DNA of 64,000 bases from Omphiscola glabra (lineage: Eukaryota; Mollusca; Gastropoda; Lymnaeidae). The stretch lies in NCBI GenBank assembly GCA_964017045.1, contig OZ024795.1:30790366-30854365 (forward strand), read 5' to 3'. Both the position numbers and the translations under genes were made by a program. The notes under the pieces are model-generated. The model saw only the letters and a program-made list of their open reading frames with translations. It made no database searches and was not told the origin of the DNA. Of this stretch, positions 12,161 to 24,295 are shown in pieces (the first letter of the stretch is position 1; each line of letters starts with the position of its first letter).

Positions 12161-15100
12161 GTATGACATTATTTTTTAAAATTTATTTTAATGGCCAATG
12201 AATCATAATTAGACACTAAAACTAAGGACTAAAGTTAAAAGTGCCTTAACATGACATAACTGAATAACTGTAAAGGCTAGACTTAGTTAATTTAGCCGCC
12301 TATCAGTATCATATAATATTTAATAATATCACTTTTTAATCAATAAATTTATACTCCTGCATTGTTAATATTAATTTTATTAAAATTTAGTTTGTAATTG
12401 GCATAGTGTAATATTATTTAAGTGGCTAATTATTTAGTTAGACTAGCCCAAATTCTTGTAGGCCCTGCAGCTTTTTTTAAAGAATTGATGAGCCTAGGCC
12501 TAAGCCTAATTAATAAATATATTTTATTAAATTTTCTTATTATTACTATTATATATCTGTATAATTAGTTGGTTTTTTTTTGCAAATGTAGACTATGAAT
12601 ATATACTATACTATGTAACTTTAACTTTAAAAGAACTAAATCTAATTTAGGTAAATTTGGAGAGATAGCACCGCGTTTTTTACCATGGCCGCCATCTTCA
12701 TTGCCACGACCCGCAAACTTTTACGTGTTTACGGGTCGCGGCAACCAAGCTGGCAGCCGTTGAAAATCAAATAACTCATGACAGACTCACTTTTGCTAAA
12801 ATTAAGAATAAAATGTTAAAAATAATTTAAAAAATTCCTAAACATATCCCTAAACCTAACCTGAACGCTATATTTATCTATAACCTGGGTTTTAACCCTT
12901 TTGGAACCAGTGTTTTGACCCTATCGGAACCAGTAATTTTAAAATTATAATTAATGAATCAATAAAACTTTGCCATTGTCATATTAATGAAAATGTAACT
13001 CTATTAACAAAAAAAAAATAAGGGGAGTGACTCCTGAAATAAACAAGCAAATGAATTCACGGTGCTATCTCTCTAACTAAATTAGCCCTAACTTACATTG
13101 TTTTGTCTTTGTCATTTTAGACTGAAAAAACACTTTTAAGCTCAAGGCAAAGTGTAATGCCTGACAATGTGTGAATGGTTTTGCAGGTGTAGCAAGATAA
13201 TGAAACTCTCACTCACTTAGACAGTAGGAAGGGTAGCACAGATATAGTGATATACCTTTTTGTTACAGATTATGAAAATATTTCTTTCAAAACTTAACAA
13301 ATATTGCTTTTAATTTTGAATACAGTATAAAATGATTTCATAAATATTCTTTTACAGTATGACCCTTATTCATTCCTTGAAAATATGACAATACCGTTTG
13401 ACTTTGCTAATATTGGGAAATCAAAAAACCAGACAGTGGAGTCTCAAGCTGTTGATGAAAGTAGTGTTGGGACTGGAGCTGGGGAATCAGGTGTTAAAAA
13501 ACCAATGCCACATTGTAAAGCATGTACAGATTTCAAAACTTGGATGGAACTCACTGCGCATCCAAGAAGGGTTTGTGACCATTACTTTACTTTAAACCAG
13601 TATCTCTCATTGAAACATTGTGTTTAGGCAGCTCATAGAATTAAAAATTCCTATTAAATTGTTTGAGGATTCCAAAATATATGAATAACAATTTTTATTT
13701 ATTTTGTAAATAATGTAAAGCGCAACCAACTCTGTCAAAAAGTTATTTGAGACGGGATAGATTGATTGGGGGGTCATCATAAACTTAGTAGAGTTTCTAG
13801 GCTATAAATATTCCTTTAATGGTGGGCTAAATGAGAAATATTATATAAATTATGAGTATGAGTGAATATAGTGTCAGAAAACAATATATGTTGAGCTTAA
13901 ATTATGGTTACACAAAATATAAATTTAAATGTTTTGCAAACCTTCATCAGTACAACCATAAACATTCATATATGTATAAATTAAATTTACATAATATATA
14001 TATATATATATATCATACCTATACCTAAAAATGAAAGTAAAGATAAAAATAGGCACAAGTCCCTACAGGCCCTACTGAAAACAAAGCTCTTCTGAGTTTT
14101 GTTTTCGTTAGGAACTTGTACCTAATCTTCTGAGCTTTGTTTTCGTTGGGAACTTGTGGCTATTCTTATATATATATATATATATATTATTTTATAAAGT
14201 TATTTTATACATATATTAATGGTTTTTTTGTACTGAAAAAGGCATTTGCTGAAACGTTAAATTTTTATTTCGTGTAACCATAATTAAAGCTTGTGTTTTT
14301 TTATTTGTGTCTCATTAATCTACTTAAAAGCTTTATCGCATTTCAGCCTTTTATAATTAGTGAACAAAGTGCCCTGTTTGTCTGGAAACTAAGCTGGGCA
14401 GCGAGACAATAGATAGAGAAAAGCTACTCAAATGAAAGAAACAGTTGGTCATAAATAAATCACTGTACATTCAGACCTTCCATAAATAACTTTCAAAAAT
14501 TTCCATGAGCTACTAAAAATCTAACTTAAGCTTTAAGAACTATACATGTTATGAAAACAATGTCCATAGATCTATCTTTTGATGCTCAGAATGTCCTCTG
14601 TTTTTTTTTTATAATTAAAAGTTATCAAGCTTCACTTTCATTGATCAATTTTCAAAATTAAAAAAATAGTAATGATAATAATTAGATCTTATGATATAGT
14701 GTTTTCTAATTTTTCTAGAACATGAGCAGAGAAGAGAGGGAACAGAAAGAGTGTCCTCCAGATTCTGAACTGCTGGGTCGTAACACATGGGCTTTTCTCC
14801 ACACTATGGCAGCATATTATCCTGAAAAGCCAACTCCAGAACAACAGCATAACATGAAAAAGTTCATTGCACTTTTGTCAATGTTTTATCCATGTCATAA
14901 GTGTGCTTCACACTTGCGTGAAGAGTAAGTTACTATATTTATGCATGTGTCAGGCTGCTTAAATCAGATGCGACATTTGTATTGCTGCATCATTAATTAA
15001 TGCATTTTTATAGTTGTTTCTGGTTAGATAGGACAATCATTTGATACAAATGGCACAGTGACCAAAAAAATGGAATTTACTTTTCTTATTATGGTTCTGA

Positions 15101-17070
15101 TCAATAAACATTGGGTTAAATGTCCAATTTATGCATAAATGGTAGCATGCTAATAAACATTTTTAAGACAGTATTTTAGGATGTGTTTGCAATGAGCTTA
15201 TCTCAACTGTAAAAAAACCATGCTAGGAAACCAGGAAAAGTAGGCATTTGTCAAATTGTACCTTGTTCATGTGATTAATCTTGGAAATAATTTGCTGTAT
15301 TATAGAAATTCTTTTACCAAATAAGGCAATTTTTTGAAAAAAATTATGTTCAGTACCTGTAACAGTAAATAAACTAAATATTAGAATCTGTTAATTATTA
15401 ACTCAAATTAACTGACTATATTTCTCACTAATCTTTACTCTTTGTTTCAGTTTATTATAAAGTTTAAAAAAGAAATTCATTTTAAAATTAGTTTTGTTTG
15501 CTTTAACTTCAGCTGATACTGGGCCAATGTGCTCTGGTTGCCAAGAATATATATAAGTTTTGTATAGATTTAATTCCAAAAAATTGTTATGCTATCATTT
15601 ATTTTGCAGTTTGAAGACAAATATACCAGAAACATGCAGTAATATAAAATTATCTGACTGGTTTTGCAAGCTTCATAACAGTGTAAATGTTCGTTTGGGA
15701 AAAGTTGAGTTTGACTGCTCCAAGGTAAGGACTCTGTGTTGCTGGTCTCAGATTGTCATTCAAAATTTCAAAAGCTGTTATGCATGGGTGCTCAAGGTTA
15801 TTCAGCTCATGTTTTTCTTTTAAAACATTAAGGCACAGCTGGTACTTATTCAAGTCTGTCTACATATTTTGCCTCTCTAATTACAAAATTGCTCCTGGTA
15901 TATTTTGTTGAGTATATTTTTATAGACTTGTGTGTTTTTGTGTGAACCCTGTAACAGTAATTCTTAAAATTATGGTATCCACATTCCATGTTTTAAGGTG
16001 TAAAATATTAGGAGTATGAAACAATATTTCCTTTTTATTTTGGACAATTTTTTTACTTCCTAACTAATTTAGACATACCTGATTAGAGAGTAAGACTACC
16101 GGTAAAGAAATTTTACTTTAGGCTGTCAACTTGTTTTTTTTGTTTTTATATCCCAACACGCTAGCTGCTCACTGCTACAGCAAATGCCATCTTGATCTTA
16201 AATTAAAATTTTCTTTATATGATTTTATCAAATTTATATATTATCTATTATACAAGAATCTCCCCCATGACACAGAACCAAATACCGTAGCATTATACTT
16301 TTATCCTGAGGTTACTTTGACTAATATTGGGTTAACCAAATCTTATTATTGATCCGGTTATTTCCTAACTATTAAAACCTGATGAGTTTGATGGTTCTCT
16401 TTTTTTTTTACAACAGGCATAGATTGTTCACGATATTACTGTAAATTAACTTAAATAGTATGTGCATTAAATTTCTTTAATGACTTTAAGAAATGAAGAT
16501 AAAATTTAAATAAATGTGTACTTTGGCCATTTTCCCATTTTTTATTTGGGAAGTTACAATTGCAAGACCAGCAACATAGCCAGTAAGAGAGCATTGCAGA
16601 AGCAGCTTTCCCTAATATTATTTTAGATAGGCATCTTTTTTAAACTGAAAGATAAATAGGTTTATATTTTTTTCACTAATGGTGCAGTTTATGAATTTAT
16701 ACTGAATTCTAATATAATTAACTTATAAATTAATAGTACCCGGTAGTATGTCTTCAAATTTTCCCCGAGTTCTGCATCATCTGTCATTTCTTGCATTGAC
16801 ATATGGATGACACTACCCTTTGATGTAAGGGATAAACTGATATGCTCTTCAGTGGCATACTTCTAGCAAAATTACTTGTAGATTCAAGATAACTTTTTTG
16901 AGCAACCGCTTATGTTGGCAATCTAATTTTTACATTTCAAAAGTACTGTTTTTTTTTCTTTATTCAATTATCCAATTTCTTTTAAATTTGTATTGTAAAC
17001 AATTTATCATATCTCATTTCAGGTTCTTGAGCGGTGGAGAGATGGTTGGAAGGACGGGACCTGTGACTGA
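11975..17070 (+). CDS. GFER: FAD-linked sulfhydryl oxidase, augmenter of liver regeneration (ALR/Erv1)
   Basis: Five exons (11975-12160, 13358-13570, 14719-14924, 15610-15724, 17023-17070) join in frame into 255 residues. ALR reoxidises MIA40 in the mitochondrial intermembrane space, passing electrons through FAD to cytochrome c or oxygen. Seen directly: a C115-x-x-C118 (CKAC) pair followed by [27 protein letters not shown] then [13 protein letters not shown]; the redox-active YPCHKC (C192, C195); the FAD-side KLHNSVN motif; C221 and C238, spaced 17 as in the family's structural disulfide; and the ending [11 protein letters not shown]. All family cysteines are present, so it should be active. 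An in-frame TAA at 11951 supports the start. There is no clear cleavable presequence, as expected for a long-form ALR. The N-terminal 100 residues are low-complexity and unlike other ALRs I remember. Confidence 0.95.
12642..13085. mobile_element. MITE with inverted ends in GFER intron 1
   Basis: The left end CTAATTTAG ... AGAGAGATAGCACCG matches the reverse complement of the right end, CTAATTTAGTTAGAGAGATA then GCACCG; the left copy has a few extra bases. The element is 444 bp with no coding frame. The target duplication is not clear. Confidence 0.6.
13358..13570 (+). CDS. GFER: GFER exon 2 (residues 63-133)
   Basis: Acceptor TTCTTTTACAG; donor GTTTGT after CCAAGAAGG. Phase 0 at both ends. 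Encodes a linker and the conserved [13 protein letters not shown] segment. Confidence 0.9.
13894..14291. mobile_element. MITE with about 80-bp inverted ends and TA microsatellites, GFER intron 2
   Basis: The left arm (AGCTTAAATTATGGTTACAC, AAA-TAAATTTAAATG, TTCATCAGTACAACCAT) pairs with the right arm (AATGGTTTTTTTGTACTGAA, AAACGTTAAATTTTTATTT, GTGTAACCATAATTAAAGCT). The interior contains TA runs at about 13996-14014 and 14168-14186. A related right arm occurs at 21085-21160. Confidence 0.6.
14719..14924 (+). CDS. GFER: GFER exon 3 (residues 134-202)
   Basis: Acceptor AATTTTTCTAG; donor GTAAGT. Encodes the first helices of the Erv/ALR fold and the catalytic CHKC pair. Ends in phase 2, with GA completed to GAT by exon 4. 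Confidence 0.95.
15610..15724 (+). CDS. GFER: GFER exon 4 (residues 202-240)
   Basis: Acceptor ATTTTGCAG; donor GTAAGG. Encodes the FAD-contacting [18 protein letters not shown] and FDCSK segments. Confidence 0.95.
17023..17070 (+). CDS. GFER: GFER exon 5 (residues 241-255 and stop)
   Basis: Acceptor ATCTCATTTCAG; encodes [15 protein letters not shown] and TGA at 17068-17070. Only 48 nt of coding sequence. Confidence 0.93.
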   Translation, partial: VLERWRDGWKDGTCD

Positions 17071-17571
17071 TTTGTACTCTATTTTTTTAGTAAATCAAAG
17101 TCCATATTTTTGTTGCTGAATATTTTAGAAACCATTGCCATGGTCATAATATCATCATTGGAAAACCAAGGAAAAAACAAACATTTACCAGTATTGAATA
17201 ACCTGTTCTTTTATTTTAAATTCAAATGAAAATCGCAGATTTGTACTAGGCATTTGTTAGCTTGAAAATAGATGTTCCCAACAGAAATTCATAAAAAATA
17301 ACTTAAAAATACCAATTTTATCTGCTCAAAAAAAAACAACTCTCATAATTCACTTTTTAACTTCTGAAAATGTATTATTCAAACTGACATCACTCTTGTA
17401 CCAACAGCACATTTACCATACTGCTTTCTTGTTAAAGGTGAATTTTTAATTGAAGAAATGTAATTGTGCAATTTTTCAAAATTCAATATTTTCTGAGGCT
17501 AGAAATTTGTAATTATTGACCATTTTATAGTTATCTTAAAAATATGAAATTGCATGGTATGTGTGAAATTC

Positions 17572-17577
17572 AATAAA
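17572..17577 (+). terminator. GFER: Candidate GFER polyadenylation signal
   Basis: AATAAA 500 bp after the stop codon, followed by T-rich sequence. Other A/T-rich hexamers are nearby, so the choice is tentative. Confidence 0.35.
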
Positions 17578-19189
17578 TAATATAATTTATAATGATACAT
17601 GTTTTCTTGTTTATCAGGGTTGTGGCATACCAGTAGTGTGTATATTTCTACCAATTCTTTTGATATCATGGTTTACATTGTTAATTTTTTCCAAGTTAAG
17701 AAAAGGTACATTTGTTTACCAGAAGCATGGCAGTTTTATTGGTGTAAACATTTCACCATGGACACAATTGTCATACATTTCAATATTGCTTTTTCTTTGG
17801 AAGGGTTATAATTTCATTTTTTATTTTATTAGAGTTGGAATTTTATTTTTCTGAACAATTCTTTCACCACATTTAAATTTGTAACCATGTAAATTGTTGG
17901 TTAGCAAAAATAATTAATTTATTGATCAATTTAAAATAATTTTTAGGCTGTGGTGTGCTGGGGCCATTCATTCAAATGGTTAAATTTAAACTGACCTATT
18001 GACCAGGTTGTAAAAATTTTGTTTAAAGGAATACAAAGATAAAACTGATAAGCCGATATAAATATTTAGCAAATTTACAGAACTAAAAGTTAGTTGAATG
18101 GTACACAGCTGTATTCAGGAATTGATAAACTTAAGCTGTGTCTGCCCAGAATCTGTGTACACAAGGAGACGATTCACTTTCCAGTTTTCAATATTTAGTT
18201 GTATGTTATTTTGTTATCCACATGTACTGACTATATGCAAATGAGAATGAACCATTTTTAATAAAATGACATTCGTATAAAAGCATATAGAACTTTTTTG
18301 AGTGTTGTCTCCAAAAAGTGTGTCTTCTCTGAGTATACATTTTATAAAAATTTTACCACTTTGCATGATTAACCTTCTCTGTTTGTGCTTGTCCATTGGA
18401 TAAAAAATGCAATGCTTAGAAACTTTTGAGTGGAGCAGACCAGCCAGGGACAGGTGTTCAACTTTGTAACATTATTTTTCTATCTTCTTAGACTTACAAC
18501 TTACACACTTTTTGGCGCTTGGGACTGGGTGTTTTTGGACCAGTGCCGTCCCTGACTACCACACAGACCTAATGTTTAAATAGAATGTAAATTTATAGAG
18601 AAAAATGAAAGTATATAATATTATTTTCTAATGAATATAATATGAAATAAACAATTGACTCCCATTTATATCTATCGACATGTCCATATAAATATCTAAG
18701 TAAGTTATGTGGCTTATCCGGTTTTCAGAAGAATTCCTGTTTTTCATTACAAAAAAAAAAAAGACCTTGTTATGACTCTGTTCATCTTTTTGAAGGCAAT
18801 TTTCAACTTTGTTATAAAATTACAATCTTGGAGTGGAGACATGTTGATCACATCTATAACTTATACTTGTAATAACACATTGACACAGCTTGATCACATA
18901 ATGTATTACTTTGGGAAAAACAATATTTTATGTATTGATATTGGGCACCTCTAGTCTTAGATCTAAAAAAAATTAGTTATTTAGGAATTAGACATAGCAT
19001 TATTAATTATTAGCATTGTGAAGACTGTTAAAGAAAAAAATATTGACCTTTTGACATTTACAATCCATCCCACTATATTGTGTTATCAGACAGAAATCAC
19101 CCTGAGCTAGTATGCAGTACCAGTATTTAGGGCTATCATGTCAAAAAATTTAGGAATGAGCATGAGTCTGATATTTTACTAAATTACAT
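17578..19189. other. Intergenic DNA after GFER
   Basis: AT-rich, with no supported gene. Short ORFs at 17599-17854, 18214-18396 and 18709-18954 show no protein-like pattern. Confidence 0.4.
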
Positions 19190-20680
19190 ATGCCTTTTAC
19201 CCCACCTGGGGCATACCCTGTCTACAACTACAAGTGCTTTAAATTCATTTTGGTCCTGTGCTTATTTTCCCTTTGTTTCTAGTTGTTTACCATACTTTGC
19301 GTATCTGCCTCTATCTCACGTCTCCATTTATTCTTTGGCATTCTTCCTCATTTTCTTTGAGGGTTCAATGATATTGATAGGGATTGTCTGGTGATGTCTT
19401 CTGGTACCGGGTAGTTTACAAAGTGTGTGCCGTATCCGCCTGCATCTTTTCCTTTTGATCTCTTTAGCAATAGACTCATGATATGTCCTCTGGTAAAAAG
19501 TGGGAGAGAGTGCAATCAGGTTAGGTGAAAGGAAATGGGCGAAACATAAAGTATTAGAAAACCTGAAATTCCTCTTGGATACCGCATTGCGGCTATGTGT
19601 TATTTTTACATTATATTGTTTTTACTTCTTCAGTTTTCCCTATTTTGTTTCACTCATTTCCTTGATATATCCTCTGCAGTAAGTCTTTTTTGATGATGCT
19701 TGGCGATTTTATGTTCAGGATCTTTCTCAGATGGGTGTTTTGTCAAGGACTGAACTTTCTGCATGATACGGCACTCTCTGTTCTCTAAATTAGTTTTGGC
19801 TCCATAGAGTGGGTCTGATAAGACATTTATGTTGAAAGTCCTAACTTTATTTTGCATTGTCAGTGTAAGCTTCATTAATTCCCATATAGGTATTCTTTAA
19901 CAGCACAAGTGCTGACCTAGCCTTCCCAATTCTAGCCCTAACATCTGCTTCTAAATCCACCATTTAACATAATTTATGTCACAGAATTTGGTGAATACTT
20001 CCACCACTTCCTGTGCAATTCCTGCTAAGGAGAAGTAAGTTATTGATTAGATGTGTCCATCTTCATTTTCTTGCTTCATGCCTTTTATTTGTGTTTTGAC
20101 CAAGCTGTGCTGTAATAGTGGCTACATTCCTTGTCTTTTCCTGCATTTTTCGTCGGTTGTGGGTCACAAGTACTGTGTCATGCAAGGTCTCCGTCATTTT
20201 AGTGGTTCCCAGGGTGTCCATTGTACCCCATTCTTCTTTTTTTTAATTTATGAATACTTTCATTATTCGGCCAATGGCAAGGATGGATAGAAAGGGGAGC
20301 AAGAGACATCCACTTTGAATGCATCTTATTTGAGTCTACCTACAGCAGCGGTTCTCAAGTTTTCTAATACCGCGACCCCTTTATTCAGTTCCTTGCGTTC
20401 TGGGGACCCCCCAACCACAAAATTATTTTCGTTGCTACTTCATAACTGTAGAGTATATGTTTTTTCCGATGGTCTTAGGCGACCCCTGTGAAATGGTCGT
20501 TCGATCCCCAAAGGGGTCGCGACCCACAGGTTGAGAACCGCTGACCTACAGGTAGGCCTATCACCTTGCAAAGTCTTCTTTTATAAGATTAATAAGAATT
20601 TTGTATAATCCTCCACTGAGTTTGTCGGTCTAAGTCTCTAAAATATCAAATACCCTTTCGTCATCAATGAAGCTTTTATA
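19190..20680 (-). pseudogene. Non-LTR retrotransposon (LINE) reverse transcriptase remnant, split by a hAT MITE
   Basis: Read on the minus strand from 20680 down, in shifting frames, it shows LINE RT landmarks: a FIDDERVFD-like palm start (about 20650); QSGCLLLPFLSILAIGRIMK (QGCLLSPFLF-type, about 20300); a GIQWT-like stretch and LVTHNRRKMQEKTRNVA (after the usual FADD motif, about 20150); DLEADVRARIGKARSAL (about 19935); and the tail KNKWRREIEADTQSMVNN (about 19300). Stops and frameshifts make it a dead copy. The hAT element at 20346-20543 interrupts it. Confidence 0.7.
20346..20543. mobile_element. Complete hAT MITE (SPIN-like ends) with 8-bp target duplication
   Basis: It runs from CAGCGGTTCTCAAGTTTTCT to CGACCCACAGGTTGAGAACC plus GCTG, 198 bp, flanked on both sides by the 8-bp duplication ACCTACAG (20338-20345 and 20544-20551). 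The 8-bp duplication and CAG-GGTTCTCAA ends are hAT hallmarks. The interior (GTCGCGACCCC, CCGATGGTCTTAGGCGACCC) resembles SPIN-type nonautonomous elements as I remember them. Confidence 0.85.
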
Positions 20681-20711
20681 TACCTGGGTGGGGGGGGGGG
20701 GGGGGGGGGTT
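20681..20711 (+). repeat. Poly-G tract
   Basis: A run of about 18 G at about 20693-20710, a likely length-variable and assembly-sensitive site. Confidence 0.8.
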
Positions 20712-21084
20712 CCATTCAACGCACTGCTAAACAATAATGCACAGTGTTGCAATATGGTATGAGCGTGATTTGTCTCGACGGAAGCCACATCTCGTAGCTG
20801 TGTGTCAATGTGATTATGGTGAACCTGATCCTTGATTCACTAATTCTACTCTGAATACATTTTATTTGTAACTACGAATCAAGTTATAAATAAGTTAAAT
20901 AACACAAGGTAGGGGGAAAAACTTTTGGGAGACAACATAAATACCTACTATCAACAGTTGTACGGTCACTTAAAATATGTTAATTCGATTTCTAATTATT
21001 TTTAAAAAACCATACATTGTCACGCTTTGTGTGTTCATATATCTCCAGGATATACGAAATATATTATTAAATCTTAATGTTTTT

Positions 21085-21180
21085 GTTGTACTGATGAAGG
21101 CATATTCCGAAACGTTTGAATTTGTATTCTGTCTAAAGCTTAATCAAAAACACATTTTTTTACTCACACAAATTATTTTT
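21085..21180 (+). mobile_element. MITE right arm with CTGATGAAGG...CCGAAACG hairpin
   Basis: TGTACTGATGAAGGCATATT then CCGAAACGTTTGAATTTGTA and a following AAAGCTTAATC match the right arm of the MITE at 13894-14291. The left arm is not obvious here. Confidence 0.45.
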
Positions 21181-21224
21181 TTATCATTAATCAAACCCTA
21201 ACGCATGCATAATGTTTACCGCCA

Positions 21225-21620
21225 GTGCCCCCCCCCCACTTCCTTTACAACCCACCTTATCACCTAAATAAGGTTTACACCCCCCAACACACACAAACAA
21301 TAATCATGTTTTAACATTGCAGTCGCACTAAATAAATTTCCTATATCCCAGAAAGGGGGGGGGGGGGGGGGAAGAGGGGGGGTTAATGCCACCTGGAGTG
21401 GGCCATGAAATGGTCTCGGCATTTGGCCGAAAATGTCACCCCTCAACGTTGGGAAAGTGGGTCCCGCTGAGGGAAACCACCCCCCCCCCCTGTCACCAGT
21501 GTTTCTTTTCATCGGGGGTGGGGGGGGGGATTTCAAATATATTTTCGGGGGTCCAGGCGAAGCTTGGGGCATATTTCCGGGGTGCCAGGCTCGCGGGGGT
21601 GCAAGTAGGCTTTAATGGTT
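21225..21620. repeat. Homopolymer-rich G/C region
   Basis: C and G runs near 21228, 21354-21371, 21479 and 21521 create spurious proline/glycine-rich ORFs on both strands. No real gene is visible. Confidence 0.6.
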
Positions 21621-22189
21621 GAAAATAATCAGTTTGAGAGTTGAGTTTCATGCTTTTGTGATGAAAAATAATTTGAAAATAGATTGCGCATGTTTGATAC
21701 ATAGTAAGAACTATTATTAAAATTGTAGACCTTTATATTGATGTAAAGGTAATTAAATAAGTGTTATTAAAATCTTTGAACTTGTGAAGTTGCAAAAAAT
21801 AAACGAAAAAAATAAAGATATAATATATTATGCAAACTACAGGTAGTAAAACACTAGCTTATAATCTGGAGCGGCCAGTGCGATATTTATAATCGAACAC
21901 TATATGCCTTTAACAAGATTAACCTTTTGTGCGTTCTTTATTCAGGTTTAACCTTTGTTTTACTTATTACCTACTAGCGAGAATGAAAAAAGTGTTTGTG
22001 TTTTAATTAAATTTTAAAGTTATTTTTAAATAGAAAATATTTATTGTTTTTTTTCGTCTAGTGCGTACACAAATAAATTAGAAGTTTTTTCAACGCGTCA
22101 GCAGGCAACATACATCTATCAATCCACGTGAGAAGATTGGATTTTCAAAATTTAGTCCACACACTTGTAGCGATTGAGCCACCCATGCA

Positions 22190-22360
22190 ATAGCTCTGTT
22201 TTTTAGATCTTAAAAAAAAGGGGAGGGGGATTTAGGGCCCCGATCCCAACACGGAATATTGTAAAATGTGTGTAATAATTCAGAAACATTTGAGGGCGTG
22301 TGTACAACAATTCACAAAATTTTCATCTCTTTGGATTAATTGTATAGAAGCACATACTGG
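22190..22360 (+). repeat. Isolated unit of the 170-bp degenerate satellite
   Basis: It contains CACGGAATATTGTAAAATG, AATTCAGAAACATTTGAGGG and CGTGTGTACAACAATTCACA, the same order of motifs as each unit at 24300-25770. Confidence 0.6.
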
Positions 22361-22433
22361 ACATTCATTACTTTATATATATGTTTAGATATAGTTTACC
22401 GAATACAGAAAACTTTTTCGCACTTATTCAAGG

Positions 22434-22590
22434 ATGATCTGTCTATCTCTCTGTCTCTCACTGTCTGTCTGTCCTCCGTCTGACTCATGTCTGTCTCTCT
22501 GTCTGTCTCTCTGTATGCTCTGTTTTTCTTTATGTCTATCTGTCATTCTGTTTCTCTTACTGTCTCTCTGTCTGCTTATCTGTCTGTTTG

Positions 22591-22660
<70 letters not shown>

Positions 22661-22979
22661 ATCTACCTATCTAACTATCTACCATCTACCTGCATTCATG
22701 CCTATCTGCCTACATGCATATATGCCTACCTGCCTACCTACCTATCTATATACCTATCTATATACTATCTATCTACCCATCTATCTACCTAACTTCCTAC
22801 CTAACTACCTACCTACCTTTCTACCCACTCTTCCATCCATCCATCCTTTCATCCATCCTATCATCCATATTTTCATGCATCCTTTCATCCATCCGTCCAT
22901 CTACCTACCCATCCATCCATCCATCTATCTATCATCTAGCAGTCTATGTGTCTGTCTTTCTGTCTATCTCTCTATTTTG
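22434..22979 (+). repeat. Compound tetranucleotide microsatellite
   Basis: CTGTCTCT-type repeats pass into a pure TCTA run of about 17 units (22590-22660), then ACCT/CTAC and CATC variants. The long overlapping ORFs (up to 186 codons) come from the repeat. Confidence 0.9.
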
Positions 22980-24295
22980 AAAATTAAATTTTAACTTGTG
23001 TAAAATAATTGTGTTTTGATAATTATCGTTATAGTTATGTTTTCTTAATTAGTAAACATATGTTCATATGTAAAATTAGAATATAGCATCTATTTTTTAC
23101 AACTGTAATGTCATTGGATTGAAAGATGTTGTCATCCAAGTAAAAATATTTTAACTCAATTTCCTACCCCCGATATGTATGTATCGAAGAAGGTTAATTA
23201 TTTATCAAATTCATTCTGAGACTAATCTTGGGCTGCATTAGGTAAAATTAATATAACGTATTAATCCCCCCCCCCCCCCACTTAAACAGAGTTTAAAAAA
23301 AATAATAATCATCCACTGGATTTTAACCCCCTTAAATACCCAAAAAGAATATTTTTTGCATTTAATATGATTTGTTATTATTTATATGAGAGATAAGTGC
23401 AATAAAAATGCCATTTGGCTACGTAGTTTTGCTGCACCAATTTAATTAATCGGAATATTCTTATTAAAATTATGTTTAGATGTAGAGTTTTTACTACTTT
23501 ATAAATTTCATAAAAGTTCATTTTTGGAATTAATAAAAAGTTAAAACTTATTACATGTTGAAAATACAAAGCTAAATTTGTATATAAGTTTAGCAATTTA
23601 AAAAGCAATCGATGCTATTTATTAATTTTACTTTTAAGAAGGGGAATATACATTATCAGTTTTGTCACGCTCATTTATTAAATCAGAGAACTTTTAGCTT
23701 TGGCTAAATATCATATTCGCACTATGACGTCATTTGCGTGATTATTTAGAGCTAATTAATTTTAATTTTATTTCGCATTATTGACAACCCACTAAAGAAC
23801 GCACTAATAACAACTGATGTTTAGGTTTTCCTGATAAATGTGATTACTGTGTATTTCTTTGATCATATTTTTTTTTTCATAACTTTCAAACGCATATAAA
23901 ATGCTTAAAATAGTTCCTTAGTTGTTTCTTTAAATGTATTAGTAATTTATAATAATAATACTTAAACTTTTGCTAAAATAAAAGGGCAAATATAATATTT
24001 TTTTGTGTATAAAAATGTATTCGATTTCGTAAAATAATAGAAAATAACTATGATTGTTTTTAAGAGTCTGAACAATCATTGCTATTGAAAAACATAACAT
24101 AACATTCTAAAATACATCACAAAATTCAAGCCTATTTATACAAACAACAAAAATACTCTCTACACTAAACATGCAACAATGTGTTTTCTCTGCTCTTTCT
24201 ACAAATTTGCTGTCTGTTGGCATTTGTTCAAGGGTGGTTGTTTTGATGGCTCTGTTTGAAATTATATTGATGAAGCTCATTTAAGAAAACAAAAC
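22980..24295. other. Intergenic AT-rich DNA
   Basis: A C run at 23268-23279 and otherwise no recognised feature. Confidence 0.4.

Noticed and set aside
13398..13595. Second overlapping ORF in GFER exon 2
   Set aside because: Shadow of the GFER frame.
21264..21702. Proline/glycine-rich ORFs on both strands
   Set aside because: Created by homopolymer G and C runs; no conserved residues.
22434..22994. 186-codon Leu/Ser/Tyr-rich ORF that looks membrane-like
   Set aside because: Translation of a TCTA/CTGT microsatellite.
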